Shown: one piece after another, positions 26,762 to 36,032 of the stretch
Numbering within the stretch: position 1 is the stretch's first letter
Layout of the letters: each line of letters begins with the position of its first letter
Source of the DNA: Ruminococcus sp.
Lineage (GTDB): Bacteria; Bacillota; Clostridia; Oscillospirales; Ruminococcaceae
Assembly: GCA_022768805.1 (NCBI GenBank)
Contig: JALELB010000032.1
Location: 1 to 64,000, forward strand
Length of the DNA: 64,000 nucleotides
Direction of reading: 5' to 3'
The notes under the pieces: generated by a model
What the model saw: the letters and a program-made list of their open reading frames with translations, nothing else
What the model was told of the DNA's origin: nothing
The model's database searches: none
Made by a program: the position numbers and the translations under genes

Positions 26762-27667
26762 ATGAAACACTTACTGAAGATGCTGGACATGAGCCGGGAG
26801 GAGATTATCGACATCCTGAACCTGGCGGACCAGCTGAAATACGAGCTGAAGCACGGCATTCCCCACCCCCTGCTGAAGGGCAAGTCCCTGGGTATGATCT
26901 TCCAGAAGGCATCCACCCGGACGAGAGTGTCCTTTGAAACCGGTATGTACCAGCTGGGAGGGCACGCCCTGTTCCTGTCCGCAGACGATCTGCAGATCGG
27001 CAGAGGGGAGCCTGTGGAGGATACCGCACGGGTGCTGTCCCGGTACATTGACGGCATTATGATCCGCACCTTTGCCCAGAAGGAGGTAGAGGATCTGGCG
27101 GAATACGGCTCCATTCCGATTATCAACGGACTGACGGATCTGTCCCACCCCTGCCAGGTGCTGGCGGATCTCATGACCATCCGGGAATTCAAGGGCAGCT
27201 TTGACGGACTGAAAATGTGCTACATCGGGGACGGCAACAACATGGCGAACTCCCTGATTGTAGGCGGTCTGAAGGTGGGCATGCAGGTTTCCGTTGCCTG
27301 CCCGGAGGGCTACCGGCCGGATCCCATGGTTATGGAATTTGCCCAGCAGGATCCGGGCTTCTCCATCACCGATGTTCCCGTTGAGGCCGCAAAGGACGCA
27401 GATATCCTGCTGACGGACGTATGGGCATCCATGGGTCAGGAGGGAGAAATCGCAAAGCGCCGGATTGCCTTTGCAGGCTATCAGATCAACGACACCATTA
27501 TGGAAACCGCCAAGCCGGACGCTATGGTGATGCATTGCCTGCCGGCACACCGGGAGGAGGAGATCACCGCCAAGGTGTTCGAGGCTCACGCCAAGGAGAT
27601 CTTCGAGGAGGCGGAAAACCGGCTCCACGCCCAGAAGGCGGTTATGGTCCGCCTGATGGCAGACTGA
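26762..27667 (+). CDS. argF: Ornithine carbamoyltransferase
   Basis: A 301-residue enzyme making citrulline from ornithine and carbamoyl phosphate. The carbamoyl-phosphate loop STRTRVSFE is near residues 46-54, HPCQ near 130, the ornithine-binding DVWASMGQE near 219-227 and HCLPAHR near 257-263. All active-site residues are present and length is normal. ATG 26762 is preceded by GGAGG; the frame continues upstream in the LURP-like gene but without an SD. It closes the arginine cluster, and no arcA, arcC or carAB genes are near, so an anabolic role is most likely. Confidence 0.96.
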   Translation: MKHLLKMLDMSREEIIDILNLADQLKYELKHGIPHPLLKGKSLGMIFQKASTRTRVSFETGMYQLGGHALFLSADDLQIGRGEPVEDTARVLSRYIDGIMIRTFAQKEVEDLAEYGSIPIINGLTDLSHPCQVLADLMTIREFKGSFDGLKMCYIGDGNNMANSLIVGGLKVGMQVSVACPEGYRPDPMVMEFAQQDPGFSITDVPVEAAKDADILLTDVWASMGQEGEIAKRRIAFAGYQINDTIMETAKPDAMVMHCLPAHREEEITAKVFEAHAKEIFEEAENRLHAQKAVMVRLMAD

Positions 27668-27682
27668 ACCGGATACAAAGCA

Positions 27683-27718
27683 AGCCGCTCCGTATGCTGA
27701 ATACGGAGCGGCTTTTTC
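27683..27718 (+). terminator. Terminator of the arginine cluster
   Basis: Perfect 13-bp stem AGCCGCTCCGTAT (27683-27695) and ATACGGAGCGGCT (27701-27713), then a T-run. Confidence 0.93.
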
Positions 27719-27731
27719 TGTGTCTCTTTGC

Positions 27732-27760
27732 AAAAAGCGGGCAGCGGAGCTCCGCTGCCC
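27732..27760 (-). terminator. Terminator of the fatty-acid synthesis cluster (after acpP)
   Basis: On the minus strand a GC-rich palindromic stem (27739-27760, GGGCAGCGGAG paired with CTCCGCTGCCC) is followed by GC and TTTTT (27732-27736). Confidence 0.8.
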
Positions 27761-27774
27761 GTTGGATGCTGTAC

Positions 27775-28011
27775 TCAGTCAGCCTGCTGCTGGCTGTCGA
27801 TATAAGCAACGATGTCGCCTACGGTCTTGATATTGTCCACAACCTCGTCCGGGATCTCGATGTCGAACTCCTCAGAGATGATGACAATCAGATCCACAAC
27901 GTCCAGAGAATCTACACCCAGATCCTCCTGCATGTCTGCTTCCGGTGTAACGAGTGACTCGTCTACATCGAACTGCTCCACAATAATCGCCTTCAGCTTA
28001 TCAAATGTCAT
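27775..28011 (-). CDS. acpP: Acyl carrier protein
   Basis: A 78-residue acidic helical protein that carries growing acyl chains on 4'-phosphopantetheine. The prosthetic group attaches to Ser35 in [10 protein letters not shown]. Size, acidity and four-helix pattern are standard. The SD is AGGAAA and the gene ends at a strong terminator. In many Clostridia acpP lies near fabH or fabD at the start of the cluster; here it is last, 62 bases after accA, with no terminator in between. Confidence 0.97.
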   Translation of the reverse strand: MTFDKLKAIIVEQFDVDESLVTPEADMQEDLGVDSLDVVDLIVIISEEFDIEIPDEVVDNIKTVGDIVAYIDSQQQAD

Positions 28012-28073
28012 AGTGTTTCCTCCAAAAATAAATTTTCACGCCGTTCAGCGGCGTATATCAACCCGCGCCCCGG

Positions 28074-28877
28074 TCATTCCCGGAAGGCGCCGATTTTTCT
28101 AAACTTAGTATAGCGTTCTTCCAGCAAAACGTCAATATCTTTTCGCAAATTTTCTTGCATTTTTGTGGACAAAAATTCGTGCAGCTCCGACGATATTTTG
28201 TCTATATCGTTGTGTGCACCCCCGGGAGGCTCCGGAATAATGGCCTCCGCCACCCCCAGGGACAGCATATCCTCCGCTGTCATATGCAGAAGCTCACAGG
28301 CGTCCTTCTCCCGGCTGCCGTCCTTCCAGAGGATGCTGGCAAAGCCCCGGGGAGAGATGACGGAATACAGGGCGTTTTCCAGCATCCCCAGGGTGTCGCA
28401 CACCCCAAGGGCCAGGGCACCGCCGCTGCCCCCCTCTCCCAGCACCACGGATACCACCGGGGTACGCAGCTGCATGAATTCCGCCAGGTTCCGGGCAATG
28501 GCCTCGCCCTGTCCCCGGTTTTCCGCATCAATGCCGCAGAAGGCGCCGGGAGTATCAATCAGACAGATCACAGGCCGGTGAAATTTCTCCGCCTGCTTTG
28601 CAAGCCGCAGCGCCTTCCGGTAGCCCTCCGGATGGGGCATGGCGAAATTCGCCGCCTTGTTCTCTGCAAGATCCCTGCCCTTGACCTGAGCAAGCACCGT
28701 TACCGGAGTGCCGTCCAGTCTGCCGATGCCCCCAAGCAGAGCACCGTCGTCTCCGAACAGCCGGTCTCCGTGGAGCTCCAGAAACTCCGTAAAGATCCGG
28801 GGAATATAGTCCCGCACCGTGGGCCGTGCCGGATTGCGGATCAGCTGTAAGCGCTCCCACGCAGTCCGTTCGTTCAT
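28074..28877 (-). CDS. accA: Acetyl-CoA carboxylase carboxyltransferase subunit alpha
   Basis: A 267-residue alpha chain of the carboxyltransferase that moves CO2 from carboxybiotin to acetyl-CoA. It contains FLELHGDRLFGDD near residue 32, NFAMPHPEGYRKALR near 78, IDTPGAFCGIDAE near 105, GEGGSGGALALG near 145 and SPRGFASILWKD near 172. It is shorter than the E. coli chain (319 residues), lacking part of the N-terminal helix region, as in many Firmicutes. The start overlaps the accD stop by four bases. Confidence 0.95.
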   Translation of the reverse strand: MNERTAWERLQLIRNPARPTVRDYIPRIFTEFLELHGDRLFGDDGALLGGIGRLDGTPVTVLAQVKGRDLAENKAANFAMPHPEGYRKALRLAKQAEKFHRPVICLIDTPGAFCGIDAENRGQGEAIARNLAEFMQLRTPVVSVVLGEGGSGGALALGVCDTLGMLENALYSVISPRGFASILWKDGSREKDACELLHMTAEDMLSLGVAEAIIPEPPGGAHNDIDKISSELHEFLSTKMQENLRKDIDVLLEERYTKFRKIGAFRE

Positions 28878-29719
28878 GCCTTCACCTCCCCGTAGCCGTG
28901 GAGCCGCAGCAGCTGCTCCAGGGTCCGGCGCATATGCCGCCGGGGCACGATAGCGTCCACAAAGCCCTGCTCCAGCATATGCTCTGCCAGCTGAAAACCC
29001 TCCGGCAGCCGCTGACGGATGGTATTCTCAATGACCCGCCGTCCTGCAAAGCCGATGAGCACCTTTGGCTCCGCCAGGATAATATCTCCCAAAGAGGCAA
29101 AGGATGCGGTGACGCCGCCGGTGGTGGGATCCGTCAGCACGGTGATGTACAGCAGGCCCGCAGCACTGTGCCGTGCCACGGCGCCGGAGGTTTTTGCCAT
29201 CTGCATCAGGGAAACCATCCCCTCCTGCATTCTGGCGCCGCCGGAGGCGGTAAACACAATCACTGGCAGCCCCTGTTCGGTAGCATGCTCAAAGGCACGG
29301 GTGAGCTTTTCTCCCACCACGCTGCCCATGCTGCCCATCATATACCGGGGATCCATCACCGCCACGGTAACGGGAATGCCCCCGATGGTGCCGTCTCCGG
29401 TCACCAGCGCATCCGTCAGCCCGGTATTTGCCCGGAGCACCATCTGCTTTTTCTCATAGCCCGGAAAGTTGATGGGGTTGCAGCTGCGCATATGGGCATC
29501 CGACTCGGTAAAGCTGTCCGGATCCAGGGTCAGGGCAAGCCGGGAACGGGCATCCAGCCGGTCATGGAAATTACAGTGGGGACAGACGTGATCCGCCGCC
29601 TCAAAGGCGGACAGGGGGCTGACTGTGCTGCACCGGGGGCACTTATAGGTTTCCTCCGGCGGCCGTTTTGGTTCATCGGACAGGCGGCTACGCACCTGGG
29701 CAAACAAATCCTCAAGCAT
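28874..29719 (-). CDS. accD: Acetyl-CoA carboxylase carboxyltransferase subunit beta
   Basis: A 281-residue beta chain of carboxyltransferase. The N-terminal zinc ribbon is complete (CPRC near residue 27 and CPHC about 19 residues later). The crotonase-like domain contains FTASGGARMQEG near 155 and DPTTGGVTASFASLGD near 195. ATG 29719 is preferred because the protein then starts MLEDLF and overlaps the accC stop by eight bases; the longer frame upstream lies within accC. Together with accA, accB and accC the full carboxylase is encoded here. Confidence 0.95.
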   Translation of the reverse strand: MLEDLFAQVRSRLSDEPKRPPEETYKCPRCSTVSPLSAFEAADHVCPHCNFHDRLDARSRLALTLDPDSFTESDAHMRSCNPINFPGYEKKQMVLRANTGLTDALVTGDGTIGGIPVTVAVMDPRYMMGSMGSVVGEKLTRAFEHATEQGLPVIVFTASGGARMQEGMVSLMQMAKTSGAVARHSAAGLLYITVLTDPTTGGVTASFASLGDIILAEPKVLIGFAGRRVIENTIRQRLPEGFQLAEHMLEQGFVDAIVPRRHMRRTLEQLLRLHGYGEVKA

Positions 29720-31070
29720 TGCCGTCACCACCCTTCTTCTCCTGCTCTGCCAGATAGCCCGTGTCATAGGTTCCGCTGCGGAATGCATCGCTGCGGATCA
29801 GCTCCAGCTGCATGTCGATGTTGGTGTCCACCCCATCCACCAGAAATTCCGCCAGCGCCCAGTTCATCTTGGCAATGGCCTGCTCCCGGGTGGGGGCATG
29901 GACGATGAGCTTTGCCAGCATGGAATCATAAAAGGGCGGGATCTCGCAGCCCTGATAGATGGCGGAATCCACCCGGACCCCCGGCCCTCCGGGCATATAC
30001 AGCCCCTGGATGGTTCCGGGACAGGGGCGGAAATTCTCCGCCGGATTCTCCGCCAGAATCCGGCACTCAATGGCGTGTCCCTGTATCTGCACATCCGACT
30101 GGGAGAAGCCCAGAGGCTCCCCGGCGGCAATCTGCAGCTGAGCCTGCACCAGGTCGATGCCGGTTACCGCCTCGGTTACAGGATGCTCCACCTGAATCCG
30201 GGTATTCATTTCCATGAAGAAAAATTCCTTCCCATCGGTGAGAAACTCCACCGTACCCGCATTGGTAAAGCCGCACTGCTTTGCCGCCCGAACCGCAGCC
30301 TCCCCCATCTGCTGCCGCAGAGCGGGAGAAAGCACAGCGCAGGGGCTTTCCTCCATGAGCTTCTGCTTCCGCCGCTGCATGCTGCAGTCCCGCTCTCCCA
30401 GATGCACCACATTGCCCTGGGAATCCGCCAGGATCTGCACCTCCACATGTCTGGGATGCAGCAGGAGCCGCTCCATATACACGTCCGCACAGCCGAAGCA
30501 GGAGGCAGCCTCCTCCGAGGCGGTGCGCATCTGGCTTTCCAGCTCTTCCTGCCGGTACACCGGCCGGATGCCCCTGCCGCCGCCGCCGGCGGAAGCCTTG
30601 ATGAGCAGGGGATAGCCGATTCTTGCGGCGATTTCCCGTGCCTGCTCCGGGCTGGTGACAATCCCGTCAGAGCCGGGCACCACCGGAACTCCTGCCTCCT
30701 GCATGGTCTGCTTTGCCCGGGCCTTGTCCCCCAGCAGGGTGATGGCCTCCGGAGAGGGCCCCACGAAGATCAGCCCCGCTTCCCGGCACTGCCGGGCAAA
30801 GTCCGCATCCTCCGACAAAAAGCCGAAGCCCGGATGCACAGCATCACAGCCGGTGAGCTTTGCAGCGGTCAGCAGGGCGTCCGCCTTCAGGTAGCTGTCC
30901 CGGGCGGCAGGCTTGCCGATGCACACGGCCTCATCCGCCAGCTGCACATGCAGGGCGTGCCGGTCTGCGGTGGAATATACCGCCACACAGCGGATTCCCA
31001 GCTCCCGGCAGGCACGGATAATCCGCACTGCAATTTCGCCCCGGTTGGCGATCAAAACCTTTTTCAGCAT
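29712..31070 (-). CDS. accC: Biotin carboxylase
   Basis: A 452-residue ATP-grasp enzyme that carboxylates the biotin on AccB. KVLIANRGEIAVRIIRACRE at the start, GFLSEDADFA near residue 82, the glycine-rich ATP loop KASAGGGGRGIR near 158, and FFMEMNTRIQVEHPVTE near 280 are all intact. ATG 31070 has GAGGAG just upstream; a slightly earlier ATG at 31082 overlaps fabZ and is less likely. Length is normal. Confidence 0.96.
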   Translation of the reverse strand: MLKKVLIANRGEIAVRIIRACRELGIRCVAVYSTADRHALHVQLADEAVCIGKPAARDSYLKADALLTAAKLTGCDAVHPGFGFLSEDADFARQCREAGLIFVGPSPEAITLLGDKARAKQTMQEAGVPVVPGSDGIVTSPEQAREIAARIGYPLLIKASAGGGGRGIRPVYRQEELESQMRTASEEAASCFGCADVYMERLLLHPRHVEVQILADSQGNVVHLGERDCSMQRRKQKLMEESPCAVLSPALRQQMGEAAVRAAKQCGFTNAGTVEFLTDGKEFFFMEMNTRIQVEHPVTEAVTGIDLVQAQLQIAAGEPLGFSQSDVQIQGHAIECRILAENPAENFRPCPGTIQGLYMPGGPGVRVDSAIYQGCEIPPFYDSMLAKLIVHAPTREQAIAKMNWALAEFLVDGVDTNIDMQLELIRSDAFRSGTYDTGYLAEQEKKGGDGNA

Positions 31071-31078
31071 GCTTCTCC

Positions 31079-31528
31079 TCACTCCTGGTTCTGGGGCGGT
31101 ACCAGCACGAACTTAATCAGCGCAGAGGCTGCTACCTCATCCCCCACATAAGCCGTGCCCTCGCCCACGCCGATGCGGCCCAGGTTCTTCACAATGGAAA
31201 CCTCCAGCCGCAGGGTATCCCCCGGCAGAACCTGCCGGCGGAATTTTGCCTTCTCGATGCCGGAAAACATACCGATCTTCCCCTTGTTCTGGGGCAGGGT
31301 CAGCATGGCTGCCGCCCCGGCCTGGGCCATCATTTCCACCAGCAGCACCCCCGGCGTTACCGGCATGCCGGGAAAATGCCCCTTGAACCAGAACTCCTCC
31401 GGGGTAATATACTTGGTTGCCACACAGCGCACACCCGGCTCCATTTCGTTGATCTCGTCGATCAGCAGAAAGGGGTCCCGGTGGGGAATCAGCTCCATGA
31501 TCTGCGCCCGGTCCATCAGTACTGCCAT
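31079..31528 (-). CDS. fabZ: 3-hydroxyacyl-ACP dehydratase
   Basis: A 149-residue hot-dog-fold dehydratase acting in each elongation round. IPHRDPFLLID near residue 14, and GHFPGMPVTPGVLLVEMMAQ near 50-69 with its catalytic His and Glu, identify FabZ. The motif differs from FabA, and no FabA or FabM is in this cluster, so how unsaturated chains are made is not shown. The start could also be the Met five codons in. Spacing to accB is nine bases. Confidence 0.95.
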   Translation of the reverse strand: MAVLMDRAQIMELIPHRDPFLLIDEINEMEPGVRCVATKYITPEEFWFKGHFPGMPVTPGVLLVEMMAQAGAAAMLTLPQNKGKIGMFSGIEKAKFRRQVLPGDTLRLEVSIVKNLGRIGVGEGTAYVGDEVAASALIKFVLVPPQNQE

Positions 31529-31537
31529 ATGCCGCTC

Positions 31538-32005
31538 CTATTCTATCCGCAGGATGGGCTGGTCAAATTCCACCGCATCCCCGTTCTGTACCAAAATCTC
31601 TGTCACAGTGCCCTCCTGCTCGCAGAGCACCTCGTTCATCAGCTTCATGGACTCAATAATCATCAGCACATCGCCCTTTTTAACCTGCTTTCCCACAGTG
31701 ACAAAGGGCTCGCTCTCCGGAGAGGGCGCTGCGTAGTAGGTGCCCACCAGAGGTGCCTTTACCCAGGTGCCGGATGCGGCAGCCGGTGCAGCCTGCGCCG
31801 GTTCCTGGAGGGCAGGTGCGCTGACAGGCGGGCAAGCCATGGGGGGCATTCCCGCCGGCGGAGGCATCAGCTTTTTCCCCTTGAGGGTCAGCCGCTTGTC
31901 CCCGTCCTCCAGGGTCAGCTCCCCCAGCTCATTATCCCGCACAATCCGGGCAAGCCGCTCCAGCAGCTCCGGATCATACTGTCCGAATAGTTTTTCCATA
32001 TTCAT
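31538..32005 (-). CDS. accB: Biotin carboxyl carrier protein of acetyl-CoA carboxylase
   Basis: A 155-residue carrier. The C-terminal biotinyl domain contains ESMKLMNEV with the biotin lysine at residue 121, plus the AccB-type thumb (APLVGTYYAAPSPESEPFV). A Pro/Ala-rich linker spans about 48-80, and the N-terminal helical region interacts with AccC in known complexes. The motif reads ESMKLM instead of EAMKLM, a common variant. The SD is GGGAGGA. Confidence 0.95.
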   Translation of the reverse strand: MNMEKLFGQYDPELLERLARIVRDNELGELTLEDGDKRLTLKGKKLMPPPAGMPPMACPPVSAPALQEPAQAAPAAASGTWVKAPLVGTYYAAPSPESEPFVTVGKQVKKGDVLMIIESMKLMNEVLCEQEGTVTEILVQNGDAVEFDQPILRIE

Positions 32006-32020
32006 ATCCTCCCAAAGCTG

Positions 32021-33250
32021 TTACACCTGCCGGATGCACAGGCATGCATTGTGTCCGCCGAAGCCCAGATTGTTGGTGAGAGCTGCCCGGACAGTCCCGG
32101 TCACATTGCCGCTGCCGCAGTAATCCAGGTCGCATTCCGGATCCGGAGTGGTGTAGCCCACGGTCCGGTGAATCAGCCCGGTCTCAACGGATTTTGCCGT
32201 GACGATGGCTTCCACCGCACCGGCGCCCCCCAGCAGATGCCCGATCATGGACTTGGTGGAGTTTACCTTCAGCTTGTAGGCATGTTCACCGAAGGCAGCC
32301 TTGATGGCTGCGGTCTCGCTGGCGTCGTTCAGGCCGGTGGAGGTGCCGTGGGCGTTGACGTAATCAATGTCCTCCGCCCCAAGGCCCCCTTCTTCGTATG
32401 CCAGACGCATTGCCATGGCCGCTGCCGCCCCGTCCGGAGAAGGTGCGGTCTGGTGATAGGCGTCACAGGTTGCCCCGTAGCCGCATACCTCTGCATAGAT
32501 CTTTGCGCCCCGTGCCTTTGCGGAATCATAGGACTCCAGCATCAGCGCACCGGCGCCCTCGCCGATGACAAAGCCGCTGCGCTCCTTATCGAAGGGAATG
32601 GATGCCTTTGCAAGCTCCTCTGTTTTCGTCAGCGCCCGCATATTCTGGAAGCCGGCGATGGTAAATTCGGTAATGGCACTCTCGGAGCCGCCGCACAGGC
32701 AGCAGTCCAGATAGCCGTCCTTGATCTTGCGGAAGGCCTCTCCGATGGCGTGGGTAGAGGATGCACAGGCGGTGACGGTGGCGAAATTTGCCCCCTTAAA
32801 GCCGGTTTTCATGGCAACCGTGCCCGCCGCCATATTGGCGATCATCATGGGAACATACCGGGCGGAAATCTTGCTTACGCCCCCGTCCCGGAAGTGGGTG
32901 TATTCCTGCTCGGTCAGGCCGATGCCGCCTACGCCCACGCCGAAAATACAGCCTGCCCGGTAGGGGTCTGCTGCAGCAATGTCATAGCCGCTGTCCCGCA
33001 GAGCCTCCAGAGCGGAAACCACTGCAAACTGGGTGAATCGCTCCATCGTCCGGGCATCCTTCTTGTCCAGATAGCCGGAGGGGTCAAAATCATGAACCTG
33101 TCCGGCGAAATGCACGCTGAGCCGGGAAGGGTCAAAAGCATCAATCGGGGTAATCGCCAGCCGGTTTTCCACAACCCCATCCCACAGGGGCTTGACTCCG
33201 GTGCCGAAGGGGGTCACGGCCCCCATGCCGGTAATTACGACTTTCTGCAT
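32021..33250 (-). CDS. fabF: 3-oxoacyl-ACP synthase II
   Basis: A 409-residue thiolase-fold condensing enzyme that extends acyl-ACP with malonyl-ACP. The active-site Cys162 lies in TACASSTHAIG, His in VNAHGTST near 300, and His in SMIGHLLGGAGA near 335. The NNLGFGGHN C-terminal motif is present. Length is normal. Its start has GAAAGGAG upstream; fabG lies 15 bases before it. Confidence 0.96.
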   Translation of the reverse strand: MQKVVITGMGAVTPFGTGVKPLWDGVVENRLAITPIDAFDPSRLSVHFAGQVHDFDPSGYLDKKDARTMERFTQFAVVSALEALRDSGYDIAAADPYRAGCIFGVGVGGIGLTEQEYTHFRDGGVSKISARYVPMMIANMAAGTVAMKTGFKGANFATVTACASSTHAIGEAFRKIKDGYLDCCLCGGSESAITEFTIAGFQNMRALTKTEELAKASIPFDKERSGFVIGEGAGALMLESYDSAKARGAKIYAEVCGYGATCDAYHQTAPSPDGAAAAMAMRLAYEEGGLGAEDIDYVNAHGTSTGLNDASETAAIKAAFGEHAYKLKVNSTKSMIGHLLGGAGAVEAIVTAKSVETGLIHRTVGYTTPDPECDLDYCGSGNVTGTVRAALTNNLGFGGHNACLCIRQV

Positions 33251-33265
33251 ATATACTCCTTTCTC

Positions 33266-34003
33266 TTACATCACAATGCCGCCGGACACTTCCAGTACCT
33301 GTCCGGTAATATAGCTGCCGCCTTCTCCTGCAAGGAATGCAACCGCAGCCGCCACATCCTCCGGCTTGCCGGTGCGTCCCAGGGTGATGCGGGACAAAAT
33401 CGATTCCTTCTGTGCGTCGGTCATGCTGTCGGTCATGGGGGTTTCGATAAAGCCCGGTGCCACTGCGTTCACCGTAATGCCCCGTGCCCCCAGCTCCTTT
33501 GCCGCAGACTTGGTCATGGCGATTACCGCCGCCTTGGAGGCGCTGTAGTTGACCTGGCCCTGATTGCCGTAAAGCCCTGCCACCGACGCCATGTTGATGA
33601 TCCGGCCGGACTTCTGCCGGAGCATAACGCTCCCTGCCAGCTTCATGAGCATGAACACGCTTTTCTGGTTGCTGGCAATTACGGCGTCATACTGCTCCTC
33701 GCTCATGCGCAGAAGCAGATTGTCCCGGGTGATGCCCGCATTGTTCACCAGCACGTCCAGCCTGCCGTAGGCTGCCTTGACGTCCTTGATGAGCTTGTCG
33801 CACTGGGCATAGTCGGACACGTCCGCCGCAAAGCATGCAGCCTCCGCTCCAAGCTCCCGGCACTGCTGTGCCACCTGCTCCGCCTTCTGGCGGCTCTCCT
33901 CCCGGTTGGAGGAATGCACCGCCACGGTATAGCCCTCTTTGGCAAGCCGCAGGGCAACGGCTGCCCCGATTCCCTGGGATGCCCCTGTTACCAGTGCAAT
34001 CAT
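33266..34003 (-). CDS. fabG: 3-oxoacyl-ACP reductase
   Basis: A 245-residue NADPH-dependent short-chain dehydrogenase. The Rossmann motif TGASQGIGAA begins near residue 6, NNAGITRDNLL near 87, the catalytic Ser in MASVAGLYGN near 137, and YSASKAAVIAMTKSAA near 152-167. NAVAPGFIETPMTD follows near 182. The NAGITRDNLL segment is typical of true FabG. It overlaps fabK by four bases. Confidence 0.96.
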   Translation of the reverse strand: MIALVTGASQGIGAAVALRLAKEGYTVAVHSSNREESRQKAEQVAQQCRELGAEAACFAADVSDYAQCDKLIKDVKAAYGRLDVLVNNAGITRDNLLLRMSEEQYDAVIASNQKSVFMLMKLAGSVMLRQKSGRIINMASVAGLYGNQGQVNYSASKAAVIAMTKSAAKELGARGITVNAVAPGFIETPMTDSMTDAQKESILSRITLGRTGKPEDVAAAVAFLAGEGGSYITGQVLEVSGGIVM

Positions 34004-34950
34004 GCTTCCACCTCCCTGCCTACGGCAGTGCCGCCCAGCAGCTGCTCCGCCTGGGCAAAGATGTCCTCCACGATCTCCTTGCAGGGCTTTACTTCATGAA
34101 TCATGCCTGCAATGGCACCGCACAGGAAGGAGCCCTCCTCCACATTGCCGTCCTGCACCGCCTTCCGCAGTGCTCCCACGGTCATGCGCTCGAACTCCTC
34201 CGGGGTGCCTCCGTTCTGCTCGAATTTCAGCAGTCCCCGGGAGAACCTGGTCTTGATGCCCCGGCAGGGATGCCCGGTAAACCGGCCGGTGACAATGCTG
34301 TCCGTATCCTTTGCGGAAAGCACCAGCTTCCGGTAGGTTTCGTGAATATTGCACTCTTCGGAGGCCAGGAACCGGGTACCCAGCTGTACCCCCTCGGCGC
34401 CCAGCATAAAGGCAGCAGCCACGCCTCTGCCGTCTGCAATGCCCCCCGCAGCAATTACCGGAATCTGCACTGCGTCCGCCACCTGGGGCACCAGGCACAT
34501 GGTGGTGATCTCTCCGATATGACCGCCGGATTCCGTTCCCTCTGCAATCACAGCATCCGCCCCTGCCTGCTCCATGCGCTTTGCCAGCGCCACGGTGGGA
34601 ATTACGGGAATGACCTTGATGCCCGCTTCCTTCCAGGCGGCAATGTACCGTCCGGGGCTGCCTGCGCCGGTGGTGACCACCGGTACCTTTTCGTCAATGA
34701 CCAGCTGGGCAAGATCCGCCGTATTGGGGCTCATCAGCATAATATTTACGCCGAAGGGCTTGTCCGTCAGTTCCTTTGCCTGCCGCACCTGCTCCCGGAT
34801 ATAGTCCACGGGAGCTGCGCCCCCGGCAATGAGTCCTACGCCGCCGGCGTTGGATACTGCCGCCGCCAGCCGGCTGTCCGCAATCCACGCCATGCCGCCC
34901 TGCAGCAGGGGGTATTTTACCCCCAAAAGCTCTGTAATTCTGGTTTTCAT
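34000..34950 (-). CDS. fabK: Enoyl-ACP reductase II (FMN-dependent)
   Basis: A 316-residue FMN flavoprotein of the nitronate monooxygenase/FabK superfamily. It begins ITELLGVKYPLLQGGMAWIA, with AGSPGRYI near residue 98, EGTESGGHIGEITT near 138-150 and AAGGIADGRGVAAAFMLGA near 168-186. Position inside the fab cluster and the GGHIG motif favour FabK over nitronate monooxygenase. No fabI or fabL is present nearby, so this is probably the cluster's only enoyl reductase; FabK enzymes are known to be insensitive to triclosan. Confidence 0.93.
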   Translation of the reverse strand: MKTRITELLGVKYPLLQGGMAWIADSRLAAAVSNAGGVGLIAGGAAPVDYIREQVRQAKELTDKPFGVNIMLMSPNTADLAQLVIDEKVPVVTTGAGSPGRYIAAWKEAGIKVIPVIPTVALAKRMEQAGADAVIAEGTESGGHIGEITTMCLVPQVADAVQIPVIAAGGIADGRGVAAAFMLGAEGVQLGTRFLASEECNIHETYRKLVLSAKDTDSIVTGRFTGHPCRGIKTRFSRGLLKFEQNGGTPEEFERMTVGALRKAVQDGNVEEGSFLCGAIAGMIHEVKPCKEIVEDIFAQAEQLLGGTAVGREVEA

Positions 34951-34965
34951 CGGAATCCACCCTCC

Positions 34966-35955
34966 TTAATATTCAAACAGCACCGCACCCAGGGTCAGCC
35001 CTGCACCAAAGCCCACCAGGCATACCCGTTGGCCCCGGCGGAGTCTGCCGCTGCGGACAGCCTCGTCCAGCGCAATGGGAATGGAAGCGCTGGAGGTGTT
35101 GCCGTATTTTTCCAGATTCACCATAATCTTATCCATGGGGAATTTCAGCTTCTTTGCTGCGGTTTCAATAATCCGCAGATTCGCCTGGTGGGGAATCAGC
35201 AGGTCGATATCCTCCGTCCCCAGCCCTGCCTGATCCAGCACCTGCTGCACCGCCCTGGGCATCGCCTCAGTGGCAAAGCGGTATACTGCCTTTCCGTCCT
35301 GCCGGAGACAATCCCCCCGGGGATCCGTATCCTCCGGATAGGTATGCTCCCCGGTGGCAAAGCGACAGGTACGCCGGTTGCCGTTGGCGTAGAGACTTGA
35401 GGCACCGGTGCCGTCCGCCGCCATATAGGCGCTGTACAGCCCCTGCCTCCGTTCCAGCACACAGGCACCTGCGCCGTCTCCGAAGAGGATGCAGGAGGAA
35501 CGGTCCGTATAGTCCACGACCCGGGACAGGTTCTCGTTGGATACCACCAGAACATAGGACAGCGCCGGATCCGTAGCCAGGTACCGTGCCGCCATATCCA
35601 GCCCGCAGACAAAGCCTGTGCAGGCGGAATTCACATCAAACGCCATAGCGTTCACCGCCCCCAGCTCCCGCTGGATAACGCATGCGGTGGCGGGGGTTGA
35701 ATAGTCCGGGGTAATGGTGGTGTCAATAATCAGTCCCAGCTGCTCCGGGGCAATCCCTGCCGCCTCCAGTGCCTGCCGGGAGGCCTCCAGCCCCATATGC
35801 CAGCTGGGCTCCCCGTCGGAAATATGCCGGGTGACAATGCCTGTACGGCTGCGGATCCATTCATCGTTGGTATCCAGAAAGGCGGCAAAGTCGTTGTTAT
35901 CCGCCGTCAGCGGGGGAACATACCGCCCCGTTCCGGCAATACGGATTCCGGTCAA
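34966..35955 (-). CDS. fabH: 3-oxoacyl-ACP synthase III
   Basis: A 329-residue initiating condensing enzyme that joins acetyl-CoA (or branched starters) with malonyl-ACP. Catalytic Cys lies in NSACTGFVCGL near residue 110, His in LIPHQANLRI near 250 and Asn in YGNTSSASIPIAL near 280. The start is probably TTG at 35955: GGGAGGAG lies seven bases upstream, and the product begins like other FabH proteins (TGIRIAGTGRYVP). An in-frame ATG at 35985 has no SD and would translate through the SD. It is first gene of the minus-strand fab operon and divergent from fabD. Confidence 0.94.
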   Translation of the reverse strand: MTGIRIAGTGRYVPPLTADNNDFAAFLDTNDEWIRSRTGIVTRHISDGEPSWHMGLEASRQALEAAGIAPEQLGLIIDTTITPDYSTPATACVIQRELGAVNAMAFDVNSACTGFVCGLDMAARYLATDPALSYVLVVSNENLSRVVDYTDRSSCILFGDGAGACVLERRQGLYSAYMAADGTGASSLYANGNRRTCRFATGEHTYPEDTDPRGDCLRQDGKAVYRFATEAMPRAVQQVLDQAGLGTEDIDLLIPHQANLRIIETAAKKLKFPMDKIMVNLEKYGNTSSASIPIALDEAVRSGRLRRGQRVCLVGFGAGLTLGAVLFEY

Positions 35956-36032
35956 AAAAACCACTCCTCCCTGTTGTGTTTTCATCTTGTTTGTGGTATA
36001 CTATAGAAAAGAAAAAATACTTTACCTGATTA

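Noticed and set aside
27775..28011. acpP as part of a polyketide or peptide synthetase system
   Set aside because: It is a standard stand-alone ACP beside accA and a full fab set; no modular synthase is present.
32051..34099. 682-codon plus-strand frame across fabF and fabG
   Set aside because: Spans two well-supported minus-strand genes and their gap; no RBS or recognisable domain.
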